A stretch of DNA of 63,532 nucleotides from Paenibacillus amylolyticus (GCF_001570725.1 NZ_BCNV01000002.1:1-63532); one strand, 5' to 3'. Counted from the first letter of the stretch, positions 31,501-43,124 are shown. The notes: generated by a model from the sequence alone, not told the origin. Translations and numbers: made by a program.

Positions 31501-32124
31501 GAATCCAAAGTATACTCCGTTACCTACGGTTCCCGTGTGCGCGTAAGCGAAGGCATGGAAATTGAAGCTGGTGACGAGTTGACAGATGGTTCGATCGATC
31601 CGAAAGAAATGCTGCGCATCAAAGGCGTACGTGGCGTACAAAACTACATTTTGCAGGAAGTACAGCGCGTATACCGTAACCAAGGCGTAGAAATCAATGA
31701 CAAGCACGTTGAAGTTATGATCCGCCAAATGCTGCGTAAAATCCGCATCGTAGATGCAGGAGATACAACGCTCTTGCCAGGATCGTTCGTAGATACGCAT
31801 GAGTACGAAAGAGCTAACAAAATTGCGATTCTTAGTGATAAAGAGCCAGCGGTTGCTAAACCAATCCTGCTCGGTATTACGAAAGCGTCCCTGGAAACAG
31901 ACTCCTTCCTCTCGGCGGCTTCGTTCCAAGAAACTACACGTGTATTGACAGATGCAGCGATCAAAGGTAAAGTCGATCAGTTGCTCGGTCTGAAGGAAAA
32001 TGTAATCATCGGTAAATTGATTCCTGCAGGTACAGGTATGCACCGTTACCGCAGCATCAAATTTGCTGAACCAGAAGATGGTCAATCTTCAGTAGAAGAG
32101 CTTGAGCCAGTTTCGGTTGATTAA
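28510..32124 (+). CDS. rpoC: DNA-directed RNA polymerase subunit beta'
   Basis: Largest polymerase subunit, carrying the active-site metal. 1204 residues. TTG 28510 is 8 nt after AAGGAGG and gives the family start [10 protein letters not shown]. The N-terminal zinc site uses [13 protein letters not shown] and [13 protein letters not shown] (447-454) binds catalytic Mg; [13 protein letters not shown] is the second zinc site. No split or intein is seen. Confidence 0.98.
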   Translation: MLDVNNFEYMKIGLASPEKIRSWSRGEVKKPETINYRTLKPEKEGLFCEKIFGPTKDWECHCGKYKRVRYKGVVCDRCGVEVTRAKVRRERMGHIELAAPVSHIWYFKGIPSRMGLALDMSPRSLEEIIYFASYVVTDPGETPLEKKQLLSEKEYRSYREKYGYGFQAGMGAEAVKKLLQDLDVDKELEFLKEELRTAQGQRRNRAIKRLEVIEAFRNSGNKPEWMIMDVLPVIPPELRPMVQLDGGRFATSDLNDLYRRVINRNNRLKRLLDLGAPDIIVQNEKRMLQEAVDALIDNGRRGRPVTGPGNRPLKSLSHMLKGKQGRFRQNLLGKRVDYSGRSVIVVGPYLKMYQCGLPKDMALELFKPFVMKELVNKGLAHNIKSAKRKVERVSPEVWDVLEEVIKEHPVLLNRAPTLHRLGIQAFEPILVEGKAIRLHPLVCTAYNADFDGDQMAVHVPLSAEAQAEARILMLASGNILNPKDGKPVVTPSQDMVLGSYYLTMDNKEEKGTGMILRTVNEAVSAYQRGTAGLHARVAIPVKALGKTSFTEEQQEGMLLTTIGKIIFNEIFPASFPYINDATRANLYQGTADHSFVYEKGADLREAIMNAPLAGGVGKEYLGSIIARCFEIYHTTETAVILDKIKQLGFTYSTRAGITVAVSDVIVPPEKFEILRQSEEKAQIVTNQYRRGLITNEERYDRIIDIWSKSKDDITEILMKSMDRYNSIMMMVDSKARGNKSQITQLGGMRGLMANPSGRIIELPIKSNFREGLTVLEYFISTHGARKGLADTALRTADSGYLTRRLVDVAQDVIVRDDDCGTDKGFTVSRIQDGKEVIEDLYDRIEGRYCFETVRHPETKEIIAGRNELIDSDKAEAIIKAGITKLQIRSVLSCRASHGVCKKCYGRNLATGKHVEIGEAVGIIAAQSIGEPGTQLTMRTFHTGGVAGDDITQGLPRIQELFEARNPKGQATISEIDGVVKEIREAKDRREIEIQGEAESKVYSVTYGSRVRVSEGMEIEAGDELTDGSIDPKEMLRIKGVRGVQNYILQEVQRVYRNQGVEINDKHVEVMIRQMLRKIRIVDAGDTTLLPGSFVDTHEYERANKIAILSDKEPAVAKPILLGITKASLETDSFLSAASFQETTRVLTDAAIKGKVDQLLGLKENVIIGKLIPAGTGMHRYRSIKFAEPEDGQSSVEELEPVSVD

Positions 32125-32163
32125 ATAGATTTCTTCTCATATAGAGGAAAATGAAAGTTTTGT

Positions 32164-32212
32164 ACGTCAGGAGGCGGACGCTTGTATAATACAGGTGGAC
32201 GATTCCTGACGT
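32164..32212 (+). repeat. Inverted repeat after rpoC enclosing TATAAT
   Basis: ACGTCAGGA (32164-32172) and TCCTGACGT (32204-32212) are perfect 9-bp arms 31 nt apart; the loop contains TATAAT at 32185-32190 and no T run follows. It may be an operator-like dyad or a transcript-end structure. No protein can be assigned. Confidence 0.6.
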
Positions 32213-32247
32213 GCGTAAACTTTTGAAAAAATGTTTTAGGATTAGCA

Positions 32248-32276
32248 TTGACATTGCTTGCGCTAGATGCTAATAT
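32248..32276 (+). promoter_or_regulatory. Promoter of the L7Ae-like gene and str operon
   Basis: TTGACA (32248-32253), 17 nt, TAATAT (32271-32276) with TGC before the -10. Confidence 0.78.
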
Positions 32277-32330
32277 ATCAAAGGTGCGTGGGCAGCTGAT
32301 TGTACATGGTTCTATTCGGAGGAATGCACA

Positions 32331-32579
32331 ATGTCTAATGAAAAAGCCTTGCAAGATGCTCATGTCAAAATTGGTACCAAACAGACCATGCGGATGGTGC
32401 AGACAGGTATGGCTTCCGAAGTCTATGTCGCAGAAGATAGTGATCCGCAGCTCACTTCCAAAATCATTGCACTGTGTGAACAGCACAATGTGAAATGCAC
32501 GAAAGTGGATACAATGAAAAATCTCGGCAAGGCTTGCGGGATTGGAGTGGGAGCAGCTATGGCTGCTGTCGTAAAATGA
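32331..32579 (+). CDS. rplGB: L7Ae-family kink-turn RNA-binding protein (YbxF/RplGB)
   Basis: An 82-residue L7Ae/L30e-fold protein. B. subtilis YbxF binds K-turn RNAs, including in riboswitches, and associates with ribosomes. The family core KIGTKQTMRMVQTG and the C-terminal LGKACGIGVGAAMAAVV are visible. Starts at ATG after CGGAGGA. Lies between rpoC and rpsL as in B. subtilis. Confidence 0.92.
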   Translation: MSNEKALQDAHVKIGTKQTMRMVQTGMASEVYVAEDSDPQLTSKIIALCEQHNVKCTKVDTMKNLGKACGIGVGAAMAAVVK

Positions 32580-32592
32580 TAGTGTAAGGAAC

Positions 32593-32639
32593 GTTTTTGT
32601 CCGAGAACTTTTTAAGGATTCTCTAAGGCAAAAACTTTT
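32593..32639 (+). terminator. Hairpin with T run, possible attenuator before rpsL
   Basis: GTTTTTG...CAAAAAC (32593-32599 with 32629-32635), a CC/GG pair and an inner GAGAA/TTCTC stem, then TTTT. It may terminate part of the transcription reaching rpsL, or it could be part of an str-operon leader that S7 would recognise. Confidence 0.55.
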
Positions 32640-32733
32640 CATTTGTCTTTTTATGAACCGCCTGGGTCTGTGGACTTAGCGAAAAGAGGTTTATAAAGAA
32701 ACATGAATATTTGAGGAAGGGGGTGGCAATCAC

Positions 32734-33156
32734 ATGCCAACTATTAACCAACTGGTTCGTAAAGGACGTCAAGCAAAAGTTGAGAAGTCAAAATCTCCAG
32801 CTTTGCAAAAAGGATTCAACGCTTTGAAACGTGAATCTACTAACATCAGTGCCCCACAAAAACGTGGTGTCTGCACTCGTGTAGGTACAATGACTCCACG
32901 TAAACCAAACTCTGCACTTCGTAAATATGCCCGTGTTCGTTTGACGAACCGTCTCGAGGTAACTGCTTATATCCCGGGAATCGGACATAACCTTCAAGAG
33001 CACAGTGTGGTATTGATCCGCGGAGGTAAAGTTAAAGACCTTGCAGGGGTTCGTTATCACATCGTTCGTGGAGCTCTCGATACTGCAGGCGTAAACAACC
33101 GTATGCAAGCTCGTTCGAAATACGGTGCTAAACGTCCAAAAGCTAAAAAAGCCTAA
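32734..33156 (+). CDS. rpsL: 30S ribosomal protein S12
   Basis: Decoding-centre protein controlling accuracy. 140 residues, with the Firmicute insertion after residue ~25. Two notable residues: R56 in [12 protein letters not shown], where most bacteria have Lys (E. coli Lys43 counting Met), and A104 in [10 protein letters not shown], where Pro is usual (E. coli Pro91). Both are classical positions of streptomycin resistance or dependence changes. K101 and the rest of both loops are normal. Whether these residues are normal for the lineage cannot be told here. First gene of the str operon. Confidence 0.97.
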   Translation: MPTINQLVRKGRQAKVEKSKSPALQKGFNALKRESTNISAPQKRGVCTRVGTMTPRKPNSALRKYARVRLTNRLEVTAYIPGIGHNLQEHSVVLIRGGKVKDLAGVRYHIVRGALDTAGVNNRMQARSKYGAKRPKAKKA

Positions 33157-33243
33157 ACTATTATAAGTAGAGAACCTGAGAGCCTTCTGGCTTAGGTCTG
33201 GAAGGTACAGGATCTGCTGAACAAGAAAGAAAGGGGGATATCC

Positions 33244-33714
33244 ATGCCACGCAAAGGTCCAGTTACGAAAAGAGACGTGTTGCCAGATCCGGTATACAAC
33301 AGCAAGTTGGTTACTCGTTTGATCAATCGCATCATGCTCGACGGAAAACGCGGTGTTGCTCAAAGCATTCTGTATAATGCGTTCAAGTTGATTCAAGAAC
33401 GTACGGGTAATGACCCGATGGAAGTATTTGAAGCAGCAATCAAGAATATCATGCCAGTCCTGGAAGTTAAAGCTCGCCGTGTCGGCGGTGCCAACTACCA
33501 AGTACCAATCGAGGTAAAACCAGAGAGACGTACTGCTCTGGGACTACGTTGGCTCGTGAACTACTCCCGCAACCGCGGTGAGAAAACAATGGAAGAGCGT
33601 TTGGCGGCTGAGATCATCGACGCTTCCAACAACACAGGCGCTTCCGTTAAAAAACGTGAAGATACGCACAAAATGGCTGAAGCGAACAAAGCGTTTGCTC
33701 ACTACCGTTGGTAG
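33244..33714 (+). CDS. rpsG: 30S ribosomal protein S7
   Basis: Nucleates assembly of the 30S head and contacts the E-site tRNA. 156 residues, full length (begins [20 protein letters not shown]). Strong AAAGGGGG before ATG. In E. coli S7 represses the str operon; an equivalent site is not identified here. Lies 87 nt after rpsL. Confidence 0.97.
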   Translation: MPRKGPVTKRDVLPDPVYNSKLVTRLINRIMLDGKRGVAQSILYNAFKLIQERTGNDPMEVFEAAIKNIMPVLEVKARRVGGANYQVPIEVKPERRTALGLRWLVNYSRNRGEKTMEERLAAEIIDASNNTGASVKKREDTHKMAEANKAFAHYRW

Positions 33715-33763
33715 GATTCAGTTCACAATAAAAAAACTTCAATTTTGAAGGGAGACCCATTTC

Positions 33764-35842
33764 ATGGCTAGAGAGTTCTCCTTGAAAAATACACGTAATA
33801 TCGGGATCATGGCTCATATTGATGCGGGTAAAACCACGACAACTGAGCGGATCTTGTTCTACACAGGACGTACGCACAAAATCGGTGAAGTACACGAAGG
33901 CGCTGCGACAATGGACTGGATGGAACAGGAACAGGAGCGCGGAATTACGATTACTTCCGCTGCAACTACCGCTGCTTGGAAAGGCCACCGCGTTAATATT
34001 ATTGATACCCCGGGACACGTTGACTTCACTGTTGAAGTTGAACGTTCCCTTCGTGTATTGGACGGAGCAGTTGGTGTATTCAGTGCGAAAGAAGGCGTTG
34101 AGCCTCAGTCCGAAACCGTATGGAGACAGGCTGACAAGTACGGCGTACCTCGTATCGCATATGTAAACAAAATGGATATCATCGGTGCTGACTTCCTGAA
34201 CGTTGTATCTGACATGCGTGATCGCCTTCAAGCGAACGCTGTTGCGATTCAACTTCCAATCGGCGCTGAAAATGATTTCATCGGTATTATCGATATTGTT
34301 GAACAAAAGGCTCATATGTACAAAGATGACCTTGGTCAAAATATCGAAGAAACTGAAATTCCTGCGGAATTCAAAGAGCAAGTTGAAGAACTCCGTAACG
34401 AATTGATTGAGCGTGTTGCAGAATTGGACGAAGAATTGACAATGAAATACCTGGAAGGCGAAGAGATCACTATTGAAGAGATCAAAGGCGCTCTCCGTAA
34501 AGGTGTTGTAGATGTTAAGATCTTCCCAGTTATCTGTGGATCCTCATACCGTAACAAAGGTGTTCAACTGATGTTGGATGCTGTTATCGACTACTTGCCA
34601 GCTCCAACAGATGTACCATCAATCACTGGTCATCTTGAAGATGGAACTGAAGCAGTTCGTAAGTCCTCTGATGAAGAGCCTTTCTCCGCATTGGCATTCA
34701 AAATCATGACTGACCCTTACGTTGGTAAATTGACATTCTTCCGCGTATACTCCGGTGTTCTTCAATCCGGTTCTTATGTATTGAATGCCACTAAAAACAA
34801 ACGTGAGCGTATCGGTCGTATCCTTCAAATGCACGCGAACAGCCGTCAAGAGATCACTGAAGTTTACTCCGGTGACATTGCAGCTGCCGTAGGTTTGAAA
34901 GATACGGGTACAGGTGATACACTATGTGATGAGAAAAATCCGGTTATCCTGGAGTCAATGAACTTCCCTGATCCGGTTATCGAAATCGCCGTTGAACCTA
35001 AAACCAAAGCTGACCAAGATAAAATGGGTGTTGCTCTCGGCAAGTTGACTGAAGAGGATCCAACTCTTCGTGCTCATACTGACGAAGAAACAGGTCAAAC
35101 AATCTTGGCAGGTATGGGTGAGCTTCACCTTGATATCATCATCGACCGTATGCGTCGTGAGTTCAAGGTTGAAACTACTGTGGGTAAACCACAAGTAGCT
35201 TACCGTGAAACATTCCGTGCTCCAGCGCGCGTTGAAGGTAAATTCGTACGTCAATCCGGTGGTCGTGGTCAATACGGTCATGTATGGGTTGAATTCGAAC
35301 CTCTCGAGCCGGGTACAGGCAGCCAGTTCGAAAGTAAGGTTGTCGGTGGTTCCGTTCCAAGAGAATACATTCAACCTGCACTGTCAGGGATTGAAGAGCA
35401 AATGAAAAACGGCGTTATTGCAGGCTTCCCGCTTGTAGACGTTAAGGCTACAATTGTAGACGGATCTTACCATGATGTCGATTCCAATGAGATGGCATTT
35501 AAAATTGCCGGATCTATGGCGCTTAAAGCGGCTAAAGACAAGTGTAAACCAGTTCTGCTTGAGCCAATCATGAAAGTAGAAGTAACAGTTCCAGAAGAGT
35601 ACATGGGTGACGTAATGGGTATGTTGAACTCCCGTCGTGGCCGCATCGAAGGTATGGATTCCCGTAGTGGAGCTCAAATCATCCGTGCTAAGGTACCTTT
35701 GTCTGAAATGTTTGGTTACTCTACAACTCTTCGTTCGGGTACTCAAGGACGCGGCGTATTCTCCATGGAACTCTCCCACTATGAAGAAGTTCCTAAGAGC
35801 ATCGCTGAAGAAATCGTTGCTAAAACAAAAGGCACCGAGTAG
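33764..35842 (+). CDS. fusA: Elongation factor G
   Basis: Translocase GTPase. 692 residues. The G1 motif AHIDAGKT is near the start, with DTPGHVDF (G3) and NKMD (G4). Domains II-V follow without interruption, ending in [19 protein letters not shown]. Fusidic-acid-associated regions look ordinary. Part of rpsL-rpsG-fusA-tuf. Confidence 0.98.
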   Translation: MAREFSLKNTRNIGIMAHIDAGKTTTTERILFYTGRTHKIGEVHEGAATMDWMEQEQERGITITSAATTAAWKGHRVNIIDTPGHVDFTVEVERSLRVLDGAVGVFSAKEGVEPQSETVWRQADKYGVPRIAYVNKMDIIGADFLNVVSDMRDRLQANAVAIQLPIGAENDFIGIIDIVEQKAHMYKDDLGQNIEETEIPAEFKEQVEELRNELIERVAELDEELTMKYLEGEEITIEEIKGALRKGVVDVKIFPVICGSSYRNKGVQLMLDAVIDYLPAPTDVPSITGHLEDGTEAVRKSSDEEPFSALAFKIMTDPYVGKLTFFRVYSGVLQSGSYVLNATKNKRERIGRILQMHANSRQEITEVYSGDIAAAVGLKDTGTGDTLCDEKNPVILESMNFPDPVIEIAVEPKTKADQDKMGVALGKLTEEDPTLRAHTDEETGQTILAGMGELHLDIIIDRMRREFKVETTVGKPQVAYRETFRAPARVEGKFVRQSGGRGQYGHVWVEFEPLEPGTGSQFESKVVGGSVPREYIQPALSGIEEQMKNGVIAGFPLVDVKATIVDGSYHDVDSNEMAFKIAGSMALKAAKDKCKPVLLEPIMKVEVTVPEEYMGDVMGMLNSRRGRIEGMDSRSGAQIIRAKVPLSEMFGYSTTLRSGTQGRGVFSMELSHYEEVPKSIAEEIVAKTKGTE

Positions 35843-35937
35843 TTTTCTCACACTGGATGCAAGTGCATAAGAATTTATTTCGGAGCACTTCATTCAGTGA
35901 AAACATAAAATTATAATTTTAAGGAGGCCACGTTCAA

Positions 35938-37128
35938 ATGGCAAAGGCTAAATACGAACGTAATAAACCCCACGTTAACATCGGTACTATCGGTCACGTC
36001 GATCACGGTAAAACAACTCTGACTGCTGCAATCACAACTGTATTGTCTAAAACTTACGGTGGTGCTGCTGTAGCATTCGACCAAATCGACAAAGCTCCAG
36101 AAGAGCGCGAGCGCGGTATCACTATCTCCACAGCACACGTTGAGTACGAAACTGACACTCGTCACTACGCTCACGTAGACTGCCCAGGTCACGCCGACTA
36201 TGTTAAAAACATGATCACTGGCGCGGCACAAATGGACGGAGCTATCTTGGTAGTATCCGCAGCTGACGGCCCAATGCCACAAACTCGTGAGCATATCTTG
36301 CTCTCCCGTCAAGTAGGCGTACCTTACATTGTTGTATTCTTGAACAAATGTGACATGGTTGAAGACGAAGAGTTGTTGGAATTGGTTGAGATGGAAGTTC
36401 GCGACCTTCTTAACGAATATGAGTTCCCAGGTGACGATACTCCAATCACTCGTGGATCCGCTCGTGAAGCACTGGCAAACCCAGATGGCGAATGGGCTCA
36501 AAAAATCGTTGAGATGTTCAAAGAGATCGACACTTACATCCCACTGCCTGAGCGTCAAACTGACAAGCCTTTCTTGATGCCTGTCGAGGACGTATTCTCC
36601 ATCACTGGTCGTGGTACTGTTGCTACTGGCCGTGTAGAGCGTGGTACTGTTAAAGTCGGCGAAGAGATCGAAATCGTTGGTATCACTGAAGAAACTAAAA
36701 AATCTGTTGTAACAGGCGTTGAGATGTTCCGCAAATTGCTGGATTCCGCTCAAGCTGGTGACAACATCGGAGCACTTCTTCGTGGTGTTGACCGTAACAA
36801 CATCGAGCGTGGCCAAGTTTTGGCTAAACCGGGTTCTGTTAAGCCTCACACAGAATTCACAGCTCAAATCTACGTTTTGACTAAAGAAGAGGGCGGACGT
36901 CACAAACCATTCTTCACTGGTTACCGTCCACAGTTCTACTTCCGTACAACTGACGTAACAGGCATCATCAACTTGCCTGAAGGTACTGAAATGGTAATGC
37001 CTGGTGATAACATCACTGTTACTGTTTCCCTGATCTCCCCAATCGCGATTGAAGAAGGAACTAAGTTCTCCATTCGTGAAGGCGGACGTACAGTAGGTGC
37101 CGGTTCCGTAGCATCTATCCAAAAATAA
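35938..37128 (+). CDS. tuf: Elongation factor Tu
   Basis: Delivers aminoacyl-tRNA to the ribosome. 396 residues, very strong codon bias. G motifs [13 protein letters not shown] and NKCD are intact, as are domains 2 and 3. AAGGAGG precedes the ATG. Ends the str operon before a long terminator. Confidence 0.98.
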   Translation: MAKAKYERNKPHVNIGTIGHVDHGKTTLTAAITTVLSKTYGGAAVAFDQIDKAPEERERGITISTAHVEYETDTRHYAHVDCPGHADYVKNMITGAAQMDGAILVVSAADGPMPQTREHILLSRQVGVPYIVVFLNKCDMVEDEELLELVEMEVRDLLNEYEFPGDDTPITRGSAREALANPDGEWAQKIVEMFKEIDTYIPLPERQTDKPFLMPVEDVFSITGRGTVATGRVERGTVKVGEEIEIVGITEETKKSVVTGVEMFRKLLDSAQAGDNIGALLRGVDRNNIERGQVLAKPGSVKPHTEFTAQIYVLTKEEGGRHKPFFTGYRPQFYFRTTDVTGIINLPEGTEMVMPGDNITVTVSLISPIAIEEGTKFSIREGGRTVGAGSVASIQK

Positions 37129-37203
37129 TTCGGCTTAACGCTGAATAAAGCATATGCAACAGTGTACTGGAACGAGTAACATTGTATTGTAACGAAGCTT
37201 CGG

Positions 37204-37241
37204 AAGAGTTCTTTATCCGACATCGGATAAAGAACTCTTTT
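37204..37241. terminator. Terminator of the str operon
   Basis: A perfect 16-bp stem (37204-37219 with 37224-37239) with loop ACAT followed by TT and then A/T-rich sequence. It ends rpsL-tuf transcription about 75 nt after tuf. Confidence 0.9.
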
Positions 37242-37399
37242 ATTATGTGTAAAGTTTCGGAACCTGCGTCATACGAAATGAACATCATTTACGAGTTTAG
37301 AAGGATTGGCAAGGCAGCCTGGATATTGAAGAAAAACACTGCAATAAACGAAGTCATTTCGTCAGAAAAGATAAGTTTAAATGTTTTTCTTAAATATGC

Positions 37400-37428
37400 T
37401 TGCAATACGCCCATCTTTTCTATATAAT
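37400..37428 (+). promoter_or_regulatory. Promoter of the S10-spc-alpha superoperon
   Basis: TTGCAA (37400-37405), 17 nt, perfect TATAAT (37423-37428). The 437-nt tuf-rpsJ gap contains the str terminator, this promoter and the rpsJ leader. Confidence 0.85.
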
Positions 37429-37434
37429 AATGAA

Positions 37435-37874
<440 letters not shown>

Positions 37875-37920
37875 TACAAGCTACAACAAAGACCATGTAT
37901 AAAGGAAAAGAGGTGTCAAC

Positions 37921-38544
37921 ATGAAAGCAATCTTAGGAAAAAAACTCGGAATGACTCAAGTATTTACTCCTGAAGGTAACGTAGTTCCAGTAACGGTTAT
38001 CGAAGCAGGCCCTTGTGTTGTTTTGCAAAAGAAAGACATTGAGAATGATGGCTACGAAGCGATTCAAATCGGTTATTCCGATAAGAAAGAGAAAAATGCT
38101 AACAAGCCAGAAGCAGGTCACGCTAAAAAAGCGAACACTGCCCCTAAGCGCTACGTTCGTGAAGTTCGCGGTATCAACATCGCAGAATATGAAGTTGGCC
38201 AAGAACTGAAAGCTGACATTTTCGCTGAAGGCGAATTCGTTGACGTAACGGGTATTTCTAAAGGTAAAGGTTTTGCTGGCGTTATCAAACGTTGGGGACA
38301 AAGCACTGGACCTATGTCACACGGTTCGCGTTATCACCGTGGCCCTGGTTCAATGGGTTCGATCCAAGCTAACCGCGTTCCTAAAGGCAAACGCCTGCCA
38401 GGACACATGGGACATGACACAGTTACAATTCAACGTCTTGAAGTAGTTAAAGTAGACGCTGAGCGTAACGTGTTGCTCGTGAAAGGTTCCATTCCTGGAC
38501 CGAAAAACAGTCTCATTAAAGTTAAAGAAACGGTGAAAAAATAA
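37921..38544 (+). CDS. rplC: 50S ribosomal protein L3
   Basis: Early 50S assembly protein reaching the peptidyl-transferase centre. 207 residues; the family signature is [13 protein letters not shown] with its extended loop ([17 protein letters not shown]). AAAAGAGGTG before ATG. Order rpsJ-rplC-rplD is standard. Confidence 0.97.
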   Translation: MKAILGKKLGMTQVFTPEGNVVPVTVIEAGPCVVLQKKDIENDGYEAIQIGYSDKKEKNANKPEAGHAKKANTAPKRYVREVRGINIAEYEVGQELKADIFAEGEFVDVTGISKGKGFAGVIKRWGQSTGPMSHGSRYHRGPGSMGSIQANRVPKGKRLPGHMGHDTVTIQRLEVVKVDAERNVLLVKGSIPGPKNSLIKVKETVKK

Positions 38545-38569
38545 CCACTGAAGAAAGGAGGAACACAAA

Positions 38570-39193
38570 ATGCCAAAAGTATCAGTTTACAATGTAGATG
38601 GTAGCCAAGTAGGCGAAGTTGAATTGAACGATGCGGTTTTCGGAATTGAACCGAACCAACACGTTCTGTACGATGCAGTTCTTATGCAACGCGCTTCCCT
38701 TCGTCAAGGTACCCACAAAGTAAAAGGACGTTCTGAAGTACGTGGCGGTGGACGTAAGCCTTGGAAACAAAAAGGTACAGGTCGCGCTCGTCAAGGTTCA
38801 ATTCGTTCACCACAATGGAAAGGCGGCGGTATCGTATTTGGTCCAACACCACGGAGCTATGCGTACAAACTGCCTAAGAAAGTTCGCCGCTTGGCGATCA
38901 AATCAGCCCTTTCATCTAAAGTGCTTGACAATGACATTATCGTTTTGGACGCTCTCACGTTGAGCGCGCCTAAAACTAAAGAATTCGCAGCCATCTTGAG
39001 TAACCTCAAAGTGGGACGTAAAGCTTTGATCGTAGCTCCTAGCTATGATGATAATGTAGCTCTTTCCGCACGGAATATTCCAGGCGTGAAATTCGTAGCT
39101 GCTGACGGCATTAATGTTCTTGACGTGCTCTCGCACGACAAATTGATCATTACGAAAGAAGCAGTTCAGAAGGTAGAGGAGGTGCTCGCGTAA
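38570..39193 (+). CDS. rplD: 50S ribosomal protein L4
   Basis: Lines the nascent-peptide exit tunnel. 207 residues. The extended loop [18 protein letters not shown] is of wild type, the region where macrolide-resistance changes occur. Its TAA overlaps the rplW ATG by one base, so translation is coupled. L4 is the S10-operon regulator in E. coli. Confidence 0.97.
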   Translation: MPKVSVYNVDGSQVGEVELNDAVFGIEPNQHVLYDAVLMQRASLRQGTHKVKGRSEVRGGGRKPWKQKGTGRARQGSIRSPQWKGGGIVFGPTPRSYAYKLPKKVRRLAIKSALSSKVLDNDIIVLDALTLSAPKTKEFAAILSNLKVGRKALIVAPSYDDNVALSARNIPGVKFVAADGINVLDVLSHDKLIITKEAVQKVEEVLA

Positions 39194-39483
39194 TGAAGGA
39201 TCCTCGTGATATTGTAAAACGTCCGATTATTACGGAACGTACTGCTGACATGATGAACGACTTGAAATATGTATTTGAAGTCGATATCCGTGCAAACAAA
39301 ACCGAGATCAAAAAGGCAGTAGAAGCTATTTTCAACGTAAAAGTGAAAAACGTGAACACGCTTCGTGTTCCAGCTAAGCCAAAACGGTACGGACGTTATT
39401 CCGGATATACTAGCGAATGGAAAAAAGCGTTTGTAACGCTGACAAAAGACAGCAAAACGCTTGAGTTCTTTGAAACTGTATAA
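39193..39483 (+). CDS. rplW: 50S ribosomal protein L23
   Basis: At the tunnel exit; docking site for trigger factor and SRP. 96 residues beginning [17 protein letters not shown]. Start overlaps the rplD stop (TAATG). Ribosome-binding site GGAGGTG lies inside the rplD end. Confidence 0.97.
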   Translation: MKDPRDIVKRPIITERTADMMNDLKYVFEVDIRANKTEIKKAVEAIFNVKVKNVNTLRVPAKPKRYGRYSGYTSEWKKAFVTLTKDSKTLEFFETV

Positions 39484-39513
39484 TTGAATTTTTGAAGTAA
39501 GGAGGGAAACCCA

Positions 39514-40344
39514 GTGCCAATCAAAAAGTATAAACCAACATCCCCGGCAAGACGGAACATGTCCGTTTCTACATTTGAGGAAATCACCACAAATCAGCCG
39601 GAGAAATCGTTGTTGGCCCCGTTGAGCAAACAAGCAGGCCGCAACAACCAAGGTAAAATTACAGTTCGTCACCATGGTGGTGGACACAAACGTAAATACC
39701 GTATCATCGACTTCAAACGTACTAAAGATGGAATACCGGGCCGCGTTGCTACGATTGAGTATGACCCGAACCGTACATCTAACATCGCTCTGATTCACTA
39801 CGCTGATGGTGAGAAACGTTATATCATCGCTCCTAAAGGTTTGAAAGTTGGAGATCAAGTATTCTCCGGACCTGAATCAGACATCAAAATCGGTAACGCA
39901 CTGCCACTTGAAAACATTCCAGTAGGTACCGTTATCCACAACATCGAGTTGAAACCAGGTAAAGGCGGACAATTGGTTCGTGCTGCTGGTACAGAAGCTC
40001 AATTGCTTGGTAAAGAAGAAAAATACGTTTCCGTTCGTCTCTCTTCTGGAGAAGTTCGTCGTATTTTGAAAGTTTGCCGCGCGACAATCGGATCTGTTGG
40101 TAACCAAGACCACGAGCTCATCAAAATCGGTAAAGCCGGTCGTAGCCGTTGGTTGGGTAAACGTCCTGAGGTTCGTGGTGTAGTAATGAACCCTAACGAT
40201 CACCCACACGGTGGTGGTGAAGGTCGTGCTCCAATCGGACGTAAATCGCCAATGTCACCATGGGGTAAACCTACTCTTGGTTACAAAACGCGTAAGAAAA
40301 ATAAAGCTTCTGATAAATACATCATTCGCCGCCGCACGAAGTAA
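39514..40344 (+). CDS. rplB: 50S ribosomal protein L2
   Basis: Large core 50S protein needed for subunit association and peptidyl transfer. 276 residues, GTG start after AAGGAGGG. The conserved [15 protein letters not shown] with its essential histidine is intact near the C-terminus. Confidence 0.97.
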   Translation: MPIKKYKPTSPARRNMSVSTFEEITTNQPEKSLLAPLSKQAGRNNQGKITVRHHGGGHKRKYRIIDFKRTKDGIPGRVATIEYDPNRTSNIALIHYADGEKRYIIAPKGLKVGDQVFSGPESDIKIGNALPLENIPVGTVIHNIELKPGKGGQLVRAAGTEAQLLGKEEKYVSVRLSSGEVRRILKVCRATIGSVGNQDHELIKIGKAGRSRWLGKRPEVRGVVMNPNDHPHGGGEGRAPIGRKSPMSPWGKPTLGYKTRKKNKASDKYIIRRRTK

Positions 40345-40415
40345 TACACACTGTGCATAACTTCGTGAGGCATCTGCGGATGCATAATAGCTACGTTTGA
40401 AGGGAGGATCTCCAC

Positions 40416-40694
40416 ATGGGTCGCAGTTTGAAAAAAGGGCCATTCATTGATGGCTACATGCTCAAAAAGGTAGAAGAGATGGAAGCTTCAGGTAAGAAGA
40501 ACGTAATCAAAACCTGGTCCCGTCGTTCTACAATTTTCCCACAATTCATCGGACACACATTTGGCGTTTACGATGGTCGTAAACACGTGCCAGTGTATGT
40601 AACTGAGGACATGGTTGGACACAAACTGGGTGAGTTCGCTCCAACCCGTACGTACAAAGGCCATACTGATGATGATAAGAAAACAAGAAGATAA
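40416..40694 (+). CDS. rpsS: 30S ribosomal protein S19
   Basis: 30S head protein contacting S13 and the A-site side. 92 residues, begins [15 protein letters not shown] and keeps [17 protein letters not shown]. Strong GGGAGGA. A 71-nt gap precedes it. Confidence 0.97.
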   Translation: MGRSLKKGPFIDGYMLKKVEEMEASGKKNVIKTWSRRSTIFPQFIGHTFGVYDGRKHVPVYVTEDMVGHKLGEFAPTRTYKGHTDDDKKTRR

Positions 40695-40729
40695 ATGAAC
40701 ATCTTTAATGTTTGAGAGGAGGTTACACA

Positions 40730-41062
40730 ATGGAAGCAAAAGCACATGCTAAGTTTATCCGGATTGCTCCTCGTAAAGTTCAACTCGTTGTTGACTTGAT
40801 TCGCGGCAAGCAAGTAGGTGAGGCGGTTGCCATTCTCCGTCACACTCCGAAATCCGCTTCTCCTATCGTTGAGAAGTTGCTTAACTCCGCTATTGCGAAT
40901 GCGGAACATAACTATTCTTTAGATGTTAATAACTTGGTTATCTCGCAAGCTTACGTGAACCAAGGACCGACAATGAAACGTTTCCGCCCTCGTGCAATGG
41001 GACGTGCAAGTCGTATTAACAAACGTACTAGCCACATCACTTTGGTGGTATCTGAGAAGTAG
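40730..41062 (+). CDS. rplV: 50S ribosomal protein L22
   Basis: Exit-tunnel protein with a long beta-hairpin. 110 residues from ATG 40730 ([16 protein letters not shown]) after GAGGAGG; the in-frame extension to 40712 is not used. The tunnel loop ([18 protein letters not shown]) is normal. Confidence 0.96.
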   Translation: MEAKAHAKFIRIAPRKVQLVVDLIRGKQVGEAVAILRHTPKSASPIVEKLLNSAIANAEHNYSLDVNNLVISQAYVNQGPTMKRFRPRAMGRASRINKRTSHITLVVSEK

Positions 41063-41077
41063 AAGGAGGGGAAATGT

Positions 41078-41743
41078 GTGGGCCAAAAGGTAAATCCAGT
41101 CGGACTCCGTGTCGGAATTATCCGTGACTGGGAATCTAAGTGGTATGCAGGCAAAGACTTCGGTGATCTTTTGATGGAAGACGTGAAAATTCGTGAATTC
41201 CTGAAAAATAAATTGAAAGACTCCGCTTTATCTCGTGTAGAAATTGAGAGAGCGGTTAACCGCGTAAACGTAACGATTCACACTGCTAAACCAGGTATGG
41301 TTATTGGTAAGGGTGGTTCGGAAGTTGAAAATCTTCGTAACCAAATTACGAAAATTGCTGGCGGTAAAAAAGTACACATCAACATTTCTGAAATTAAGAA
41401 CCAAGACCTGGACGCTGTTCTTGTAGCTGAAAGCATTGCACAACAATTGGAACGTCGCGTTTCTTTCCGTCGTGCTCTGAAACAAGCAATTCAAAGAACT
41501 ATGCGCTCTGGTGCTAAAGGTATCAAAACTCAAGTAGGCGGACGTCTTGGCGGTGCTGAGATCGCACGTTCTGAAGGCTACAGCGAAGGAACTGTTCCAC
41601 TGCACACACTGCGTGCTGACATTGACTATGGTACAGCAGAGGCTCATACTACTTACGGACGTATCGGCGTAAAAGTATGGATCTATCGTGGAGAGGTTCT
41701 TCCTACGGCTAAGAAACAAGCTGCTAAGGAAGGAGGCAACTAA
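41078..41743 (+). CDS. rpsC: 30S ribosomal protein S3
   Basis: At the mRNA entry; part of the ribosomal helicase. 221 residues, GTG start after AAGGAGGGG. The KH domain contains [12 protein letters not shown] (GxxG loop). C-terminus basic. Overlap-free, two bases from rplP. Confidence 0.97.
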   Translation: MGQKVNPVGLRVGIIRDWESKWYAGKDFGDLLMEDVKIREFLKNKLKDSALSRVEIERAVNRVNVTIHTAKPGMVIGKGGSEVENLRNQITKIAGGKKVHINISEIKNQDLDAVLVAESIAQQLERRVSFRRALKQAIQRTMRSGAKGIKTQVGGRLGGAEIARSEGYSEGTVPLHTLRADIDYGTAEAHTTYGRIGVKVWIYRGEVLPTAKKQAAKEGGN

Positions 41744-41745
41744 TC

Positions 41746-42180
41746 ATGTTGGTACCAAAACGCGTAAAACACCGTAAGCAACAACGTGGACATATGAAGG
41801 GCCAAGCTAAAGGCGGAACGACTCTGAACTTTGGCGAATACGGTCTGCAAGCTACGGAACCGGCTTGGATTACGAACCGTCAGATCGAAGCGGCTCGTAT
41901 TGCGATGACTCGTTACATCAAACGTGGTGGTAAAGTTTGGATCAAAATCTTCCCAGACAAACCAATCACTCAAAAGCCTCTCGAGGTTCGGATGGGTAGC
42001 GGTAAAGGTAACGTAGAAAAATGGGTTGCAGTAGTGAAACCAGGTAAGATCATGTTTGAACTTGCTGGTGTACCGGAGGAAATTGCACGCGAAGCAATGC
42101 GTCTTGCCGCTCACAAACTGCCAATCAAAACGAAGTTCGTGAAACGTGAAGAATTGGGTGGTGAAGCAAATGAAAGCTAG
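41746..42180 (+). CDS. rplP: 50S ribosomal protein L16
   Basis: Near the A-site tRNA elbow and central protuberance. 144 residues, begins [15 protein letters not shown]; keeps [17 protein letters not shown]. Its 3' end overlaps rpmC by 11 nt. Confidence 0.97.
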   Translation: MLVPKRVKHRKQQRGHMKGQAKGGTTLNFGEYGLQATEPAWITNRQIEAARIAMTRYIKRGGKVWIKIFPDKPITQKPLEVRMGSGKGNVEKWVAVVKPGKIMFELAGVPEEIAREAMRLAAHKLPIKTKFVKREELGGEANES

Positions 42181-42367
42181 TGAATTTCGCAACCTAACCT
42201 CTGCTGAAATCGAGCAAAAGATTGCCGGATTTAAAGAAGAACTCTTTAACCTCCGCTTTCAATTAGCTACCGGTCAGCTGGATAACCCGACTCGCATCCG
42301 TGATGTGCGGAAAGAAATAGCTCGTGCTAAAACCATTATCCGTGAGAGAGAATTGGGAATCGGTTAA
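42170..42367 (+). CDS. rpmC: 50S ribosomal protein L29
   Basis: Two-helix protein at the tunnel exit beside L23. 65 residues from ATG 42170 ([16 protein letters not shown]), inside the end of rplP with GGTGG as binding site. The open frame back to 42146 is rplP shadow. Confidence 0.95.
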   Translation: MKASEFRNLTSAEIEQKIAGFKEELFNLRFQLATGQLDNPTRIRDVRKEIARAKTIIRERELGIG

Positions 42368-42415
42368 TTAGGGATAGGATGTACAATCCGTCCGTAATCA
42401 GGAAGGAGGCCAACA

Positions 42416-42682
42416 ATGAGCGAAGAACGTAACGCACGTAAAGTGCAAACTGGTAAAGTGGTCAGCGATAAAATGGACAAAACAATTGTTGTTGCTGTAG
42501 AAACTTACAAAAAACACAACTTGTACCATAAACGCATTAAGGTTACTAAAAAATTCAAAGCACATGACGAAGAAAACACTGCGAAAATCGGTGACACGGT
42601 GAAAATCATGGAGACTCGTCCGCTTTCGAAAGATAAACGCTGGAGACTTACTGAAATCGTAGAAAAAGCGGTTATCATCTAA
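42416..42682 (+). CDS. rpsQ: 30S ribosomal protein S17
   Basis: Primary 16S-binding protein with an OB fold. 88 residues; [16 protein letters not shown] and [12 protein letters not shown] are family-typical. Strong GGAAGGAGG upstream. Confidence 0.97.
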   Translation: MSEERNARKVQTGKVVSDKMDKTIVVAVETYKKHNLYHKRIKVTKKFKAHDEENTAKIGDTVKIMETRPLSKDKRWRLTEIVEKAVII

Positions 42683-42716
42683 TGCTCAGCAGCACTGCTG
42701 AAAGGAGGAATACTAA

Positions 42717-43085
42717 ATGATTCAACCATTTACACGTTTGACTGTGGCTGACAACTCCGGTGCGAAGGAACTGATGTGTATCCGCGTACTCGGCGGTACG
42801 GGACGTCGTACAGCTCAAATCGGTGATCTGATCGTTTGTTCTGTAAAACAAGCAACACCAGGCGGCGTTGTCAAAAAAGGTGATGTAGTTAGAGCGGTTG
42901 TCGTTCGTACGAAACGTTCTGTACGTCGTAAAGACGGTTCCTACATCGGTTTTGATGAAAATGCAGCGGTTGTTGTAAAAGACGACAGAAGCCCACGTGG
43001 AACACGTATTTTCGGACCAGTTGCTCGCGAACTTCGCGATAAAGACTTCATGAAAATCGTTTCCTTGGCTCCAGAAGTTATCTAA
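42717..43085 (+). CDS. rplN: 50S ribosomal protein L14
   Basis: Intersubunit-bridge protein and site of RsfS silencing. 122 residues, [19 protein letters not shown] start, complete with [23 protein letters not shown] upstream. Confidence 0.97.
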   Translation: MIQPFTRLTVADNSGAKELMCIRVLGGTGRRTAQIGDLIVCSVKQATPGGVVKKGDVVRAVVVRTKRSVRRKDGSYIGFDENAAVVVKDDRSPRGTRIFGPVARELRDKDFMKIVSLAPEVI

Positions 43086-43124
43086 AGCTTAATCTCGTGA
43101 TGTTAGAAACAGGAGGTGTACGAA

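Noticed and set aside
35911..37122. 403-codon open frame antisense to tuf, and similar long antisense frames inside clpC, rpoC and the ribosomal genes (for example 44270-45562)
   Set aside because: They mirror highly biased codons of strongly expressed genes, which avoid the triplets that would give stops on the other strand. No ribosome-binding sites or protein-like composition.
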